Origin: Luteipulveratus halotolerans
GTDB taxonomy: Bacteria; Actinomycetota; Actinomycetes; Actinomycetales; Dermatophilaceae
Length of the DNA: 64,000 bases
Assembly: GCF_001247745.1 (NCBI RefSeq)
Contig: NZ_LAIR01000002.1
Span: 992,001 to 1,056,000, forward strand
Direction: 5' to 3'
The position numbers and the translations under genes are program-made. Positions within the stretch are counted from its first letter, which is position 1; each line of letters opens with the position of its first letter. The notes under the pieces were generated by a model. The model ran no database searches. It was not told the origin of the DNA and saw only the letters and a list, made by a program, of their open reading frames with translations. Positions 8,284 to 19,300 of this stretch are shown one piece after another.

Positions 8284-9150
8284 GTGCTCGCGAACTACCT
8301 GATCGGCCTCCGTGAGGGCCTGGAGGCGTCGCTCGTCGTCGTGATCCTGGTCGCCTACCTGGTGAAGTCCGGGCGCACGGAGCTGCTTGCGCGCATCTGG
8401 CTGGGGGTGGCGGCCGCTGTCGCCGTCTCCCTCGCGTTCGGGGCCCTGCTCACCTACGGACCCAACGGGCTGACCTTCAAGGCCCAGGAGGCCCTGGGCG
8501 GATTCCTGTCGATCATCGCGGTCGCCTTCGTGACCTGGATGATCTTCTGGATGGCGCGCACCGCCCGTCACCTGTCCGCCGAGCTCAAGGGTGCGGTCGA
8601 CAAGGCGATCGAGGCGGGCCGCTGGAGCCTGGTCCTCGTCGCGATCCTCGCGGTCGGCCGCGAGGGCCTGGAGACCGCGCTGTTCCTGTGGTCGGCCACC
8701 AGCGCCGCGACCCGCGACAACGCCTCGACCACGGACCCGCTCCTCGGCGCCGCGCTCGGCCTGCTGACGGCCGTCGTCCTTGCGTTCCTGTTCTACAAGG
8801 GCGCACTCAAGCTCAACCTGTCGAAGTTCTTCACCTGGACCGGCTTCATGCTCGTGCTCGTCGCGGCCGGCGTGCTGTCGTACGGCGTCCACGACCTGCA
8901 GGAGGCCGGCATCCTGCCCGGCCTCAACACGCTCGCGTTCGACGTCTCGGACACGATCAAGCCCGACTCGCTGCTCGGCACCCTGCTCAAGGGCACGCTC
9001 AACTTCTCACCGGCGACCACCGTGCTCGAGGCGATCGCCTGGGTCCTGTACGTCGTCCCCGTCATGGCCCTGCTCATCCGGCAGGTCCGCAGCTCCAAGA
9101 AACCCCAGCAGTCCGCGTCCCCCGCGGCGAACAAGGAGGTCGCGGCGTGA
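8284..9150 (+). CDS. efeU: EfeU ferrous/ferric iron permease (FTR1 family)
   Basis: The membrane channel of the EfeUOB iron importer. From GTG 8284 the 288-aa protein begins LANYLIGLREGLEASLVV and later has AVGREGLETALFLW: the two R-E-G-L-E motifs that coordinate iron in the FTR1/EfeU family. About seven transmembrane segments are visible. Earlier in-frame starts add a hydrophilic stretch absent from the family. The stop overlaps the efeO start by 4 bp (GTGA). Confidence 0.93.
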   Translation: MLANYLIGLREGLEASLVVVILVAYLVKSGRTELLARIWLGVAAAVAVSLAFGALLTYGPNGLTFKAQEALGGFLSIIAVAFVTWMIFWMARTARHLSAELKGAVDKAIEAGRWSLVLVAILAVGREGLETALFLWSATSAATRDNASTTDPLLGAALGLLTAVVLAFLFYKGALKLNLSKFFTWTGFMLVLVAAGVLSYGVHDLQEAGILPGLNTLAFDVSDTIKPDSLLGTLLKGTLNFSPATTVLEAIAWVLYVVPVMALLIRQVRSSKKPQQSASPAANKEVAA

Positions 9151-10310
9151 GCCGTCGTACGTCGTCCGTCATCCTCACCGCGCTGCTCGCCTCGACGGCG
9201 CTCGCAGCCTGCACCTCCAACGAGCCGGCCGGCAACGCCGGCGACCAGGGCAAGCTGTCGGTCACGTCCGACGCCAAGACCTGTGAGCTGTCGGCGAAGG
9301 AGGCGCCGTCGGGCAACCTCGTCTTCAACGTCACCAACAAGGGCAGCCAGGTCACCGAGTTCTACCTGCTCGGTGAGGACGGCCTGCGCATCGTCGGTGA
9401 GGTCGAGAACATCGCACCCGGCCTGTCCCGTGACCTCGTGCTCAAGGCGGCCCCGGGCAAGTACTTCACCGCCTGCAAGCCGGGCATGGTCGGCAAGGGC
9501 ATCCGGTCGGCGTTCACCGTCACCGACTCGGGCAACGACACCGAGCTGACCGGTGACGACAAGGCGCTGGCCCAGACCGCCGGCTCGCAGTACGGCTCCT
9601 ACGTCAAGGACCAGACCGAGCAGCTGCTCACCAAGACCCAGTCGTTCGTGAGCCTCTACAAGGCGGGCAAGGACGACCAGGCCCGGGCGCTGTACGCCGA
9701 CGCCCGCCGTCACTGGGAGCGCATCGAGCCCGTGGCCGAGTCCTTCGGTGACCTCGACCCGAAGATGGACCTGCGCGAGGCCGACCTCGAGCCGGGTCAG
9801 ACGTGGACCGGCTGGCACCGGATCGAGAAGGACCTGTGGCCGCCGAAGACCGGCTACACCGCGCTGACCCCGGCGCAGCGCGCCACCGTGGCCGACCAGC
9901 TGCTCACCGACACCCGGACGCTCTCCAGTCGGACGCGCACGACGACCCACACGCCGGACAAGATGGCCAACGGCTCCAAGGAGCTGATGGACGAGGTCGC
10001 CACCGGCAAGGTCACCGGCGAGGAGGAGATCTGGTCGCACACCGACCTGTGGGACTTCCAGGCCAACGTCGACGGCGCACGAGTCGCGTTCGAGGACCTG
10101 CGGCCGATCCTGAAGAAGAAGGACAAGGCGCTCGACACCAGCATCGCCACCAAGTTCACGGCGCTGCAGAAGCTGCTCGACCAGCACAAGAAGGGCGACG
10201 GGTTCGTGCTCTACAACGAGCTCACTCCGGCGCAGGTCAAGGAGCTGTCCTCGGGTGTCAACGCGCTGTCCGAGCCGCTGTCCAAGCTGACCGCGGCCGT
10301 CACCCTCTGA
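9147..10310 (+). CDS. efeO: EfeO iron-binding lipoprotein (cupredoxin + M75 peptidase-like domains)
   Basis: A 387-aa periplasm-side component of EfeUOB. The signal peptide ends in a lipobox, STALAAC, so the protein is lipid-anchored. Residues of about 40-130 form a cupredoxin-like domain, and the rest is the M75 (imelysin) helical domain with the metal-binding HWERIEPVAESFGDLDP motif and WTGWHRIEKDLW. It is translationally coupled to efeU and 17 bp upstream of efeB. Confidence 0.93.
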   Translation: MSRRTSSVILTALLASTALAACTSNEPAGNAGDQGKLSVTSDAKTCELSAKEAPSGNLVFNVTNKGSQVTEFYLLGEDGLRIVGEVENIAPGLSRDLVLKAAPGKYFTACKPGMVGKGIRSAFTVTDSGNDTELTGDDKALAQTAGSQYGSYVKDQTEQLLTKTQSFVSLYKAGKDDQARALYADARRHWERIEPVAESFGDLDPKMDLREADLEPGQTWTGWHRIEKDLWPPKTGYTALTPAQRATVADQLLTDTRTLSSRTRTTTHTPDKMANGSKELMDEVATGKVTGEEEIWSHTDLWDFQANVDGARVAFEDLRPILKKKDKALDTSIATKFTALQKLLDQHKKGDGFVLYNELTPAQVKELSSGVNALSEPLSKLTAAVTL

Positions 10311-10327
10311 TCCGGACGGGAGGCTCC

Positions 10328-11617
10328 ATGACTGACGAGCAGCAGGAGAACCCACGGGCCGGGGTGTCGCGTCGGCGCCTCCTCGGCATCACCGGCACGG
10401 GCGCAGCGGTGGGGGCGGCGACGTTCGCCGGCGGCCTCGGACTCGGGCGCGCCACGGCCGACGACTCGGTCCCCCAGGGCGGCTCGCGCACGTACCCGTT
10501 CTACGGCGGTCACCAGTCCGGCGTCGTCACCCCGGCGCAGGACCGTCTGCACTTCGCAGCGTTCGACGTCACCGCGACGACCCGCGAGGACCTCATCACG
10601 CTGCTGCAGGCGTGGACGCTGGCGGCGGCCGAGATGACTCAGGGGCGACCCGCGCAGGCCGACGAGACGTCGTACGACGCGCCGCCCGCCGACACCGGCG
10701 AGGCCGACGGTCTCCCGGCGTCCGGTCTCACCCTGACCTTCGGGTTCGGCCCGTCGCTGTTCCGCGACGCCCAGGGCAAGGATCGCTTCGGGATCGCCGC
10801 CCGGCAGCCGAAGGAGCTGGCCCGGCTGCCGCACTTCCCGGCCGACAAGCTCGACCCGAGTCGCTCCGACGGCGACCTGTGTGTCCAGGCGTGCGCCGAC
10901 GACCCGCAGGTGGCGGTGCACGCGATCCGCAACCTGTCGCGCATCGCGTTCGGATCGGCCGAGATCCGTTGGGCGCAGCTCGGGTTCGGGCGTACCTCCT
11001 CGACGTCGACGTCGCAGGCGACCCCGCGCAACCTGTTCGGGTTCAAGGACGGCACGGCCAACCTCAAGGCCGAGAACGCCGGCGACCTCGACCAGCACGT
11101 GTGGGTCGCGCGAGGTGATGACCCCAGGGCCGAGTGGATGACGGGTGGGTCCTACCTCGTCGCGCGCCGCATCAACATGCACCTCGAGACCTGGGACCGC
11201 ACCTCGCTGCGCGAGCAGGAGGCGATCGTCGGTCGCGACCGTCCGCAGGGTGCACCGCTGTCGGGCGGCACCGAGTTCACCGAGCCCGACTTCGCGGCCA
11301 AGGGCAGGGGCAACGAGCCCCTCATCTCGGCGACGTCTCACGTCCAGCTCGCGCACCCGACGCGCAACGGCGGGGCCAAGATGCTGCGTCGCGGCTACAA
11401 CTTCACCGACGGCAACGACGCACTCGGTCGCCTCGACGCCGGACTGTTCTTCCTGGCGTACGTCCGTCGTCCCTCGACGCAGTACATCCCGATGCAGAAC
11501 CGGCTCGCCCAGCACGACGGGATGATGGAGTACCTCCAGCACACCGGGTCCGCGTTGTTCGCCGTCCCGCCGGGTGCGCGGGCCGGCGGCTACGTCGGTG
11601 AGGTGCTGTTCACCTGA
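10328..11617 (+). CDS. efeB: EfeB Dyp-type haem peroxidase, Tat-exported
   Basis: The third subunit of EfeUOB, a deferrochelatase/peroxidase thought to oxidise Fe(II) or help release iron. The 429-aa protein has a twin-arginine signal (SRRRLLGITGTGAAVGAATF), so it is exported folded with haem. The Dyp signature GFKDGTANL with the distal Asp is present, and the proximal haem His is probably in SHVQLAHPTRNGG. GGGAGG lies 8 nt before ATG 10328. Confidence 0.93.
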   Translation: MTDEQQENPRAGVSRRRLLGITGTGAAVGAATFAGGLGLGRATADDSVPQGGSRTYPFYGGHQSGVVTPAQDRLHFAAFDVTATTREDLITLLQAWTLAAAEMTQGRPAQADETSYDAPPADTGEADGLPASGLTLTFGFGPSLFRDAQGKDRFGIAARQPKELARLPHFPADKLDPSRSDGDLCVQACADDPQVAVHAIRNLSRIAFGSAEIRWAQLGFGRTSSTSTSQATPRNLFGFKDGTANLKAENAGDLDQHVWVARGDDPRAEWMTGGSYLVARRINMHLETWDRTSLREQEAIVGRDRPQGAPLSGGTEFTEPDFAAKGRGNEPLISATSHVQLAHPTRNGGAKMLRRGYNFTDGNDALGRLDAGLFFLAYVRRPSTQYIPMQNRLAQHDGMMEYLQHTGSALFAVPPGARAGGYVGEVLFT

Positions 11618-11681
11618 TCCGGTGGCGGTCACGCCGCGTGGCCAGTTGGTGCCGGACCCTGCGACAAGGAATGCTGGGCCC

Positions 11682-13415
11682 GTGAGTGGGAGCGGAGGTG
11701 CGCGACGACGCGAGCTCGACACAGCGGCGCTCGTCAGTGCGGTCCAGACGGTACGCGCCGCAGTCGAGGGGAGTGCACTCCCGGTTCGGGTCGACGGAGC
11801 CGAGCAGGCGCGGCGCGACCGGGTCGAGCTGCTCCACCAGCTCGACGACTACGTCCTCCCACGGCTGCAGTCTCTCGATGCTCCGCTGCTGTGCGTCGTC
11901 GGAGGCTCCACCGGCGCCGGCAAGTCGACCCTGGTCAACTCCGTCGTCGGCGAGCTGGTGACGCGCGCAGGAGTCCTGCGCCCCACCACGCGCGCATCGG
12001 TGCTGATCCACCACCCGAGCGACGCCCGCTGGTTCGCCGACGACCGGGTGCTGCCCGGTCTGGCTCGGCTGACCGGTGGCCCCACCACCGAGGAGGACCC
12101 GGGTCAGCTGCGGCTCGTCGCCTCCGACCACATCCCGGCAGGCCTCGCTCTGCTCGACGCGCCCGACATCGACTCGGTCGTCGAGGCCAACCGCGACCTC
12201 GCCCGCCAGCTGCTGTCAGCCGCTGACCTGTGGCTGTTCGTCACGACCGCGGTGCGCTACGCCGACGCCGTGCCGTGGGCGCTGCTGCAGCAGGCCACCG
12301 AGCGGGGTACGTCGGTCGCCGTCGTCCTCAACCGCGTCCCCATGGACGCCATGGGCGAGGTCCGCGCCGACCTCGCTCAGATGCTCATCCAGCAGGGCCT
12401 CGGCCAGTCACCGGTCTTCGCGGTGCTCGAGAGCCGCCTCGACGAGCAGGGCCTGCTGCCCACGTCCGAGGTGTCGCGGATCCGGTCCTGGATCACCTCG
12501 CTCGCGGCCGACGCCCATGCCCGGTCGACCGTGATCCGCCGTACCCTCAGCGGCGCCCTCGACTCGTTGTCCGGCCGTGCCAACACTCTCGCCGGCGCCG
12601 TGCAGGCCCAGGCCGACGCCGTCGATGAGCTGCGCTCGGTGTCCGAGGGCGCCTACGCGCGGGCGACCGACGAGGTCGCCGAGGGCATGAGTGACGGCTC
12701 GCTGCTGCGTGGTGAGGTGCTCGCCCGCTGGCAGGAGTTCGTTGGCACCGGCGAGTGGTTCCGGCAGCTCGACGCCGGCGTCGGCAAGGTTCGCGACAAG
12801 CTCTCCGCGATCCTGCGCGGGCGGGGGCGCGGCGTCCCGACCACCGAGCTCGGCGAGGCTTTGCACACCGGCGTCGCTGCCCTGATCGCCTCGCACGGCG
12901 AGTCGGCCGCGCTGTCGGTCGCCCGGCAGTGGCGTACCCGCGCCGGCGGCACCGAGCTGATGACCGAGCACCCCGAGCTCGGGCGCGTCTCGCCGGAGTT
13001 CGACGCCCGGGTCCAGCAACTCGTCCGCGAGTGGCAGGGCGACGTCCTCGACCTCGTCCGCGCCGAGGCGGGCGGTCGGCGTACGACGGCCCGGTTCCTC
13101 GCCTTCGGGGTCAACGGCATCGCGGTGATGCTCATGCTGATCACGTTCTCGGCCACGGCGGGCCTGTCCGGAGCCGAGGTCGGCATCGCGGGTGGCTCGG
13201 CCGTCGTCGCGCAGCGGCTGCTCGAGGCGATCTTCGGCGACCAGGCCGTGCGCACGCTGTCCGCCAAGGCGCGCCGGCTCCTGCTCGACCGGGTCGAGCG
13301 GCTCTACGCCGACGAGCAGCAGCGGCACGAGGCCGCGCTGATGACGCTTGCCGTCGACCCGGAGGTCCCGCAGCGCCTCCGCGCGGCGGTCGATGCAGTG
13401 AAGGGTGCTCGATGA
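11682..13415 (+). CDS. Dynamin/Era-like GTPase, first of a pair
   Basis: A 577-aa protein from GTG 11682, with AAGGA 11 nt upstream. The P-loop is GGSTGAGKSTLVNSVVG, G3 is DAPDIDSV and G4 is NRVP, giving a complete G domain in the first 260 residues. The middle is helical, and one hydrophobic segment near residues 470-500 (GVNGIAVMLMLITFSATAGL) suggests membrane association. Such tandem GTPases resemble bacterial dynamin-like pairs, which remodel or surveil membranes. The stop overlaps the next GTPase start by 4 bp, so the two are probably made in equal amounts and act together; the exact function is unknown. Confidence 0.8.
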   Translation: MSGSGGARRRELDTAALVSAVQTVRAAVEGSALPVRVDGAEQARRDRVELLHQLDDYVLPRLQSLDAPLLCVVGGSTGAGKSTLVNSVVGELVTRAGVLRPTTRASVLIHHPSDARWFADDRVLPGLARLTGGPTTEEDPGQLRLVASDHIPAGLALLDAPDIDSVVEANRDLARQLLSAADLWLFVTTAVRYADAVPWALLQQATERGTSVAVVLNRVPMDAMGEVRADLAQMLIQQGLGQSPVFAVLESRLDEQGLLPTSEVSRIRSWITSLAADAHARSTVIRRTLSGALDSLSGRANTLAGAVQAQADAVDELRSVSEGAYARATDEVAEGMSDGSLLRGEVLARWQEFVGTGEWFRQLDAGVGKVRDKLSAILRGRGRGVPTTELGEALHTGVAALIASHGESAALSVARQWRTRAGGTELMTEHPELGRVSPEFDARVQQLVREWQGDVLDLVRAEAGGRRTTARFLAFGVNGIAVMLMLITFSATAGLSGAEVGIAGGSAVVAQRLLEAIFGDQAVRTLSAKARRLLLDRVERLYADEQQRHEAALMTLAVDPEVPQRLRAAVDAVKGAR

Positions 13416-15082
13416 GCAGGTTGCGCAAGGTCCTCTGGGACAGTGGCAAGGTCACACCGACCGTGTCCCACGAGCAGCTCGTGTCGGGCAGTGCTGCCCT
13501 CGGTCGGGCGCTGGAGGCGGGCGGCTCGCACATCCCGCCCGAGGCCGCCGCGGCCGCCGCAGCCGTGCGCGCCAAGGTCGACGAGCGTACGGCCGTCCGA
13601 GGCACCCGCACGGTTGCTGCCCTCGCCGGCGCCACCGGCAGCGGCAAGTCCAGCATCTTCAACTTCCTTGTGGGAGAACCAGTTTCGCGCATCGGTGCGC
13701 GGCGACCGACCACCTCCACGTCCACCGCGGCGGTGTGGGGTGATGAGCCGAGCGCGGCCCTCCTGGACTGGCTCGGCGTCGACGCACGCCATCAGGTCGC
13801 GGCCGGGATCCCGCAGACCGATGAGCTCGACGGCCTGGTGCTGCTCGACCTGCCCGACTTCGACTCACGGGTTGCTGCCCACCGTCACGAGGCCGACCGC
13901 GTGCTCGAGCGCGCCGACGTCTTCGTGTGGGTGACCGACCCCCAGAAGTACGCCGACGCCGTGCTGCACGACGACTACGTACGCCGGCTGGCCGGACACG
14001 ACACCGTCACCCTGGTCGTGCTCAACCAGATCGACCGGCTGCCGCCGGACCAGGTCCAGGAGTGCGCCGCCGACCTGGAGTCGTTGATGCGCCGCGACGG
14101 GCTCGGTGACGTGACGGTGATCCCGACGTCGGCGGTCACCAGCGTCGGTCTCTGGGAGCTCGCGCGAGAGCTCGCCCGCGTCGTCCAGACCAAGAACGCC
14201 GCCGAGCAGCGGCTGCTGGGTGACGTACGGTCGCAGGCCGCGAGCCTGCGGTCGTACGTCGGCGAGGGCGAGCCCGAGGTGGGTGAGGCGGCCACGCCCG
14301 AGCTGGTCGACGCGCTGAGCCAGGCGGCCGGCGTACCCCTGGTCGAGAAGGCCGTCGAACGCGACTACCGGATGCGGGCCGCGCGTGAGACCGGCTGGCC
14401 GTTCACCCGATGGACCTCGCGTCTGCGCGCGGCGCCGTTGCGTCGGCTCGGGCTGGACCGTCCCGGATCTGATGGTCGGCCCGGTATCTCCGACAACGAC
14501 CTCGACGTGCTCACCGGACGCAGCTCGCTGCCTCCGGCGACCCCTGCGGCACGCGCTGCCGTCGAGGTGTCGACGCGGCGGCTCGCCGAGGGTGCGTCGA
14601 CCGGCCTGCCCGCGACGTGGGCCGAGTCGGTGCACGACGCGGCGACCCCGCCCGACCGATCGATGGTCGACTCGCTCGACCAGGCCGTCTTCTCGACCCC
14701 GCTGCGGGGGTCCCGCCCGTGGTGGTGGCTGGTGTTCGGGGCGCTGCAGTGGCTGTTCGCGGCGCTCGCGGTCGCCGGGCTGGTGTGGCTGCTCGTGCTC
14801 ATGGTGCTCGGGTGGGCCCAGATCGAGGTCGGCACACCGCGGTGGGGGTGGCTGCCGGTGCCGCTGGTCCTGCTCTTCGGCGGCGTGCTGATCGGCCTGC
14901 TGCTCGCGGCGATCGCTCGCTGGATCGCGGCCCGCGCCGCACGTCGCAGGGCCGCGGCCGCGCGCCGTGCGCTCACCACGGCGATCACCCGAGTGGCCGA
15001 TGACCACGTCGTCGCCCCGGTGCGGGCGGTGCTGCACGCGCACCGCGACACCCGTCAGGCGCTCGACGCCGCGAGTGCCTGA
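13412..15082 (+). CDS. Dynamin/Era-like GTPase with C-terminal membrane hairpin, second of a pair
   Basis: A 556-aa protein from ATG 13412, translationally coupled (ATGA) to the preceding GTPase. The P-loop is GATGSGKSSIFNFLVG, G3 is DLPDFDS and G4 is NQID. After the G domain and a helical region, two strong transmembrane segments lie at about residues 432-460 and 470-500 (WWWLVFGALQWLFAALAVAG, then VPLVLLFGGVLIGLLLAAIA), followed by an Arg/Ala-rich cytoplasmic tail. The pairing of one soluble or peripheral and one membrane-anchored GTPase suggests a membrane-associated heteromer. Confidence 0.8.
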   Translation: MSRLRKVLWDSGKVTPTVSHEQLVSGSAALGRALEAGGSHIPPEAAAAAAAVRAKVDERTAVRGTRTVAALAGATGSGKSSIFNFLVGEPVSRIGARRPTTSTSTAAVWGDEPSAALLDWLGVDARHQVAAGIPQTDELDGLVLLDLPDFDSRVAAHRHEADRVLERADVFVWVTDPQKYADAVLHDDYVRRLAGHDTVTLVVLNQIDRLPPDQVQECAADLESLMRRDGLGDVTVIPTSAVTSVGLWELARELARVVQTKNAAEQRLLGDVRSQAASLRSYVGEGEPEVGEAATPELVDALSQAAGVPLVEKAVERDYRMRAARETGWPFTRWTSRLRAAPLRRLGLDRPGSDGRPGISDNDLDVLTGRSSLPPATPAARAAVEVSTRRLAEGASTGLPATWAESVHDAATPPDRSMVDSLDQAVFSTPLRGSRPWWWLVFGALQWLFAALAVAGLVWLLVLMVLGWAQIEVGTPRWGWLPVPLVLLFGGVLIGLLLAAIARWIAARAARRRAAAARRALTTAITRVADDHVVAPVRAVLHAHRDTRQALDAASA

Positions 15083-15085
15083 GTC

Positions 15086-16120
15086 TCAGTACTCCACGCT
15101 GATCGTCTGCGCGGTCGGGTCGATCCGGCAGCGTCCGCCGAACGGCACGACCAGCTGGGGGTCGGTGTGCCCGAGGTCGACGTCCAGGACGACCGGGACG
15201 TCGGGGGAGTACTCCGTCATGGCGCGCAGCACGGCCGCGTGCTGCGCCTCGACGTACGCCGTGCGCTCCTCGGGTGTGCACGGGCGCATCAGCTCCCACG
15301 CCTTGGGCCGGCCCATGAGCAGCGCGCTGAACCGCTGGAGCAGCCCGCGCTCGCCGAGGCACATCAGCACCTCGTAGACGTAGGAGTCGCTCGGCATCTC
15401 CTCGGAGGTCTCCAGGAACAGCACCCGCCCCTGGTGCTCCTCGTCGGGGCGCAGCCAACGGTTCGCGCGCAGGTTCCAGTCGAGGATCTCCAGGCAACCG
15501 CCCCAGAGGCGCCCTTCGACCGGGCGGTCACCGCCGTGCCACTGCCAGCCGGTGCCGGGAAACAGCTCGGGCTCCGCCCGCAGGTTGGCCGGGTCGGACC
15601 AGTCCTTGCCCATGTCGGTCCACCCGTCGGCCGGACGCAGGTCGTACCAGCCACCCGCGAAGAGCGCGGCCCGCAATGCCTCCATGGCGTGCGGGCTCGT
15701 CGAGCCGAAGCGGCCGAGTGTGGTCATGACGGTGCCGCCGTAGTAGGACACGATGCCGAGCCGGTCGAGGAACAGGCACAGGTTGGTGTTGTCGCTGATG
15801 CCGTAGAACGGCTTGGGGTTGCTGCGGATCAGCTCGGCGTCGAGGTGGGGCAGCACCTTGATCTGGTCGTTGCCGCCGATGCTCGTGATGATCACCGTGA
15901 TGCCGGGGTCGGCGAAGGCGGCGTGGATGTCGTCGGCGCGCTCCTGCGGCGTGGCGCCCCACGTCCGTGTCGTCGGGTACTCGACCGGGACGAGATCGAG
16001 CTCGTCGCGCATGCGCTGCAGCCCGAGGTCGAACGGCGCCGGCAGTCGTGCCGGCAGCGCCGCAGCAGGCGAGAGGACTGCGACACGGTAACCGGGGCGG
16101 GGGCGTACGGGCGTGAGCAT
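15086..16120 (-). CDS. S66-family peptidase (LD-carboxypeptidase/MccF-like)
   Basis: A 344-aa serine peptidase of the family that includes LD-carboxypeptidase (peptidoglycan recycling) and MccF (microcin C immunity). The nucleophile motif is GISDNTN, the catalytic Glu is probably in LFLETSEE, and the His lies in DLGHTDPQ near the C-terminus. The ATG at 16120 places the protein start just before the conserved GYRVAVLSPAAALP strand. It converges with the GTPase pair and is divergent from ssb. Length and the SIGGNDQIKVLPHLD segment favour the MccF-like branch. Confidence 0.88.
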   Translation of the reverse strand: MLTPVRPRPGYRVAVLSPAAALPARLPAPFDLGLQRMRDELDLVPVEYPTTRTWGATPQERADDIHAAFADPGITVIITSIGGNDQIKVLPHLDAELIRSNPKPFYGISDNTNLCLFLDRLGIVSYYGGTVMTTLGRFGSTSPHAMEALRAALFAGGWYDLRPADGWTDMGKDWSDPANLRAEPELFPGTGWQWHGGDRPVEGRLWGGCLEILDWNLRANRWLRPDEEHQGRVLFLETSEEMPSDSYVYEVLMCLGERGLLQRFSALLMGRPKAWELMRPCTPEERTAYVEAQHAAVLRAMTEYSPDVPVVLDVDLGHTDPQLVVPFGGRCRIDPTAQTISVEY

Positions 16121-16275
16121 GCAGGTCACCGTACGACCTCGGGCCGTCCACAGCTCCCGCCTTTTCGCGGCAGTGTCCACAGCCGGTGCGGGTGCTCTTC
16201 CCGGTGCCGCTGGCGCCGAACAGGATCGACGGCAACCGGTGACACGGCCGGTGACCATGTCGAGAGAGGGACACG

Positions 16276-16803
16276 ATGTTCAAGACCCAGGTGACGATCA
16301 CCGGCAACCTCGTCGGAGAGCCCGAGATGCGCGCGACCAAGACGGGGGAGCCGCTCGCGTCGATGCGGGTCGCCGTCAACGCCCGACGCAAGGACCCCGA
16401 GTCGGGGGCGTGGGTCAACTACGCCACCAGCTTCTACAACGTGAGCGCGTTCAACCGGATGGCGATCAACGCGCTCAACTGCCTGCACAAGGGGGAGCCG
16501 GTGCTGGTGATCGGCGAGCTCAAGGTCCGCGAGTACACCGGCCAGCACGGCGAGACGCAGCGGTCGGTCGACATCACGGCCGAGCACATCGGCCACGACC
16601 TCAGCCAGGGTCGGTCGCAGTTCCGCAAGCAGTCGCAGCCGACCCTCGACCGTTTCGCGGACGACCCTGGCGTGCCGGCGGGCGCCGGCCACCCGCCGTA
16701 CGACGGCGGCCCGTTGCAGCCGATCGACGACGAACAGCTCGCTGGTGCGCAGCCGCCTCCTGCCGACCTGGACTACGTCGAGGTCGAACCACTCGCGTCC
16801 TGA
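16276..16803 (+). CDS. ssb: Single-stranded DNA-binding protein
   Basis: A 175-aa OB-fold protein beginning MFKTQVTITGNLVGEPEMRA, with the typical strand pattern (WVNYATSFYNVSAFNRMAIN; GEPVLVIGELKVREY). The tail is Pro/Gly-rich but does not end in the acidic DDDIPF peptide of replicative SSBs. It is therefore more likely a secondary SSB, possibly for recombination or competence, than the housekeeping copy. GAGAGGG lies just before ATG 16276. Confidence 0.88.
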   Translation: MFKTQVTITGNLVGEPEMRATKTGEPLASMRVAVNARRKDPESGAWVNYATSFYNVSAFNRMAINALNCLHKGEPVLVIGELKVREYTGQHGETQRSVDITAEHIGHDLSQGRSQFRKQSQPTLDRFADDPGVPAGAGHPPYDGGPLQPIDDEQLAGAQPPPADLDYVEVEPLAS

Positions 16804-16850
16804 GGGACTCGATTCGGCGGGGGTGGTCGGCCACAGATAACCTTCCCCGC

Positions 16851-18533
<1,683 letters not shown>

Positions 18534-18553
18534 CAGCGCTCCACCGGAGCAGC

Positions 18554-18593
18554 ACGACGCCCGCCGCTGACCACCGGTCGCGGCGGGCGTCGT
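18554..18593. terminator. Bidirectional terminator between ettA and the GNAT gene
   Basis: A 14-bp stem (18554-18567 with 18580-18593) whose loop folds further (GACC-ACC-GGTC) separates two convergent genes. Confidence 0.7.
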
Positions 18594-18603
18594 ATGTCCG
18601 GCC

Positions 18604-19224
18604 TCAGAGCGTGGCCGGCGCGGGGACCCGGTGCCGCAGCCGGTGCTCGAGGTTGGCCCGTACCGCAGGCCACTCGGCGCGCAGGATCGAGAAGAGCACC
18701 GCGTCCAGCAGGGCACCGTTGCGGTAGCGGCGGTTCGCGCGCAGCACCCCGTCCTGCTTGGCGCCGAGACGTTCGATGGCCGCTCGCGACTGGTGGTTGA
18801 CCCACTGCGTACGCAGGCCGACACACTCGCAGTCGAGCGTCTCGAAGGCGTGCCGCAGCAGCAGCAGCTTGGACTCGGCGTTGGTGCCGGTGCCGTGCGC
18901 CGTCTCGCGGTTCCAGGTGTAGCCGATCTCCAGCCGAGGCACCGAGGCGTCGATGTCGTAGTAGGTCGTCATCCCGAGCACCTGGTCGTCGGCCTGACGG
19001 ACAGCGGTGAACGGGAGCATCTCGCCCGTGCGCTGCAGCGCGATGCGCCGTTCGATCTCGGCCGCCATGTCGTCCGGGTGAGGGATCGAGGTGTACCACC
19101 GGTCCCACATCCGGCCGTCGTGGACGGCGTCGACGAGACCGTCGAGGTGCTCGGGCGCGAGAGGTTCGAGGCGGACGAGGTGGCCGATCAGGGTGACCGG
19201 CGCGAGAGGCATGTGGATCGACAT
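18604..19224 (-). CDS. GNAT-family N-acetyltransferase
   Basis: A 206-aa protein resembling the RimJ/RimL-like acetyltransferases: VRLEPLAPEHLDGLVDAV at the N-terminus, GMTTYYDIDASVPRLEIGYT in the core and a closing RNAALLDAVLFSILRAEWPA-like end. The acetyl-CoA loop (NRETAHGTGTNAESKLLLL) is recognisable. ATG 19224 or 19212 could be the start. The substrate is unknown. It is divergent from the MocR-type regulator across 76 bp, so co-regulation is possible. Confidence 0.85.
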   Translation of the reverse strand: MSIHMPLAPVTLIGHLVRLEPLAPEHLDGLVDAVHDGRMWDRWYTSIPHPDDMAAEIERRIALQRTGEMLPFTAVRQADDQVLGMTTYYDIDASVPRLEIGYTWNRETAHGTGTNAESKLLLLRHAFETLDCECVGLRTQWVNHQSRAAIERLGAKQDGVLRANRRYRNGALLDAVLFSILRAEWPAVRANLEHRLRHRVPAPATL

Positions 19225-19300
19225 GGCTCGATCACACCGTAAATCCGGTCGCGCGTCACGGCCAGAAAGCACATGGGCACGAGTCCACTATCCTCGCAAC

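Noticed and set aside
15086..16120. Microcin C immunity (mccF) as a specific call
   Set aside because: S66 family membership is clear, but no mcc biosynthesis or transport genes are nearby, so only the family name is supported.
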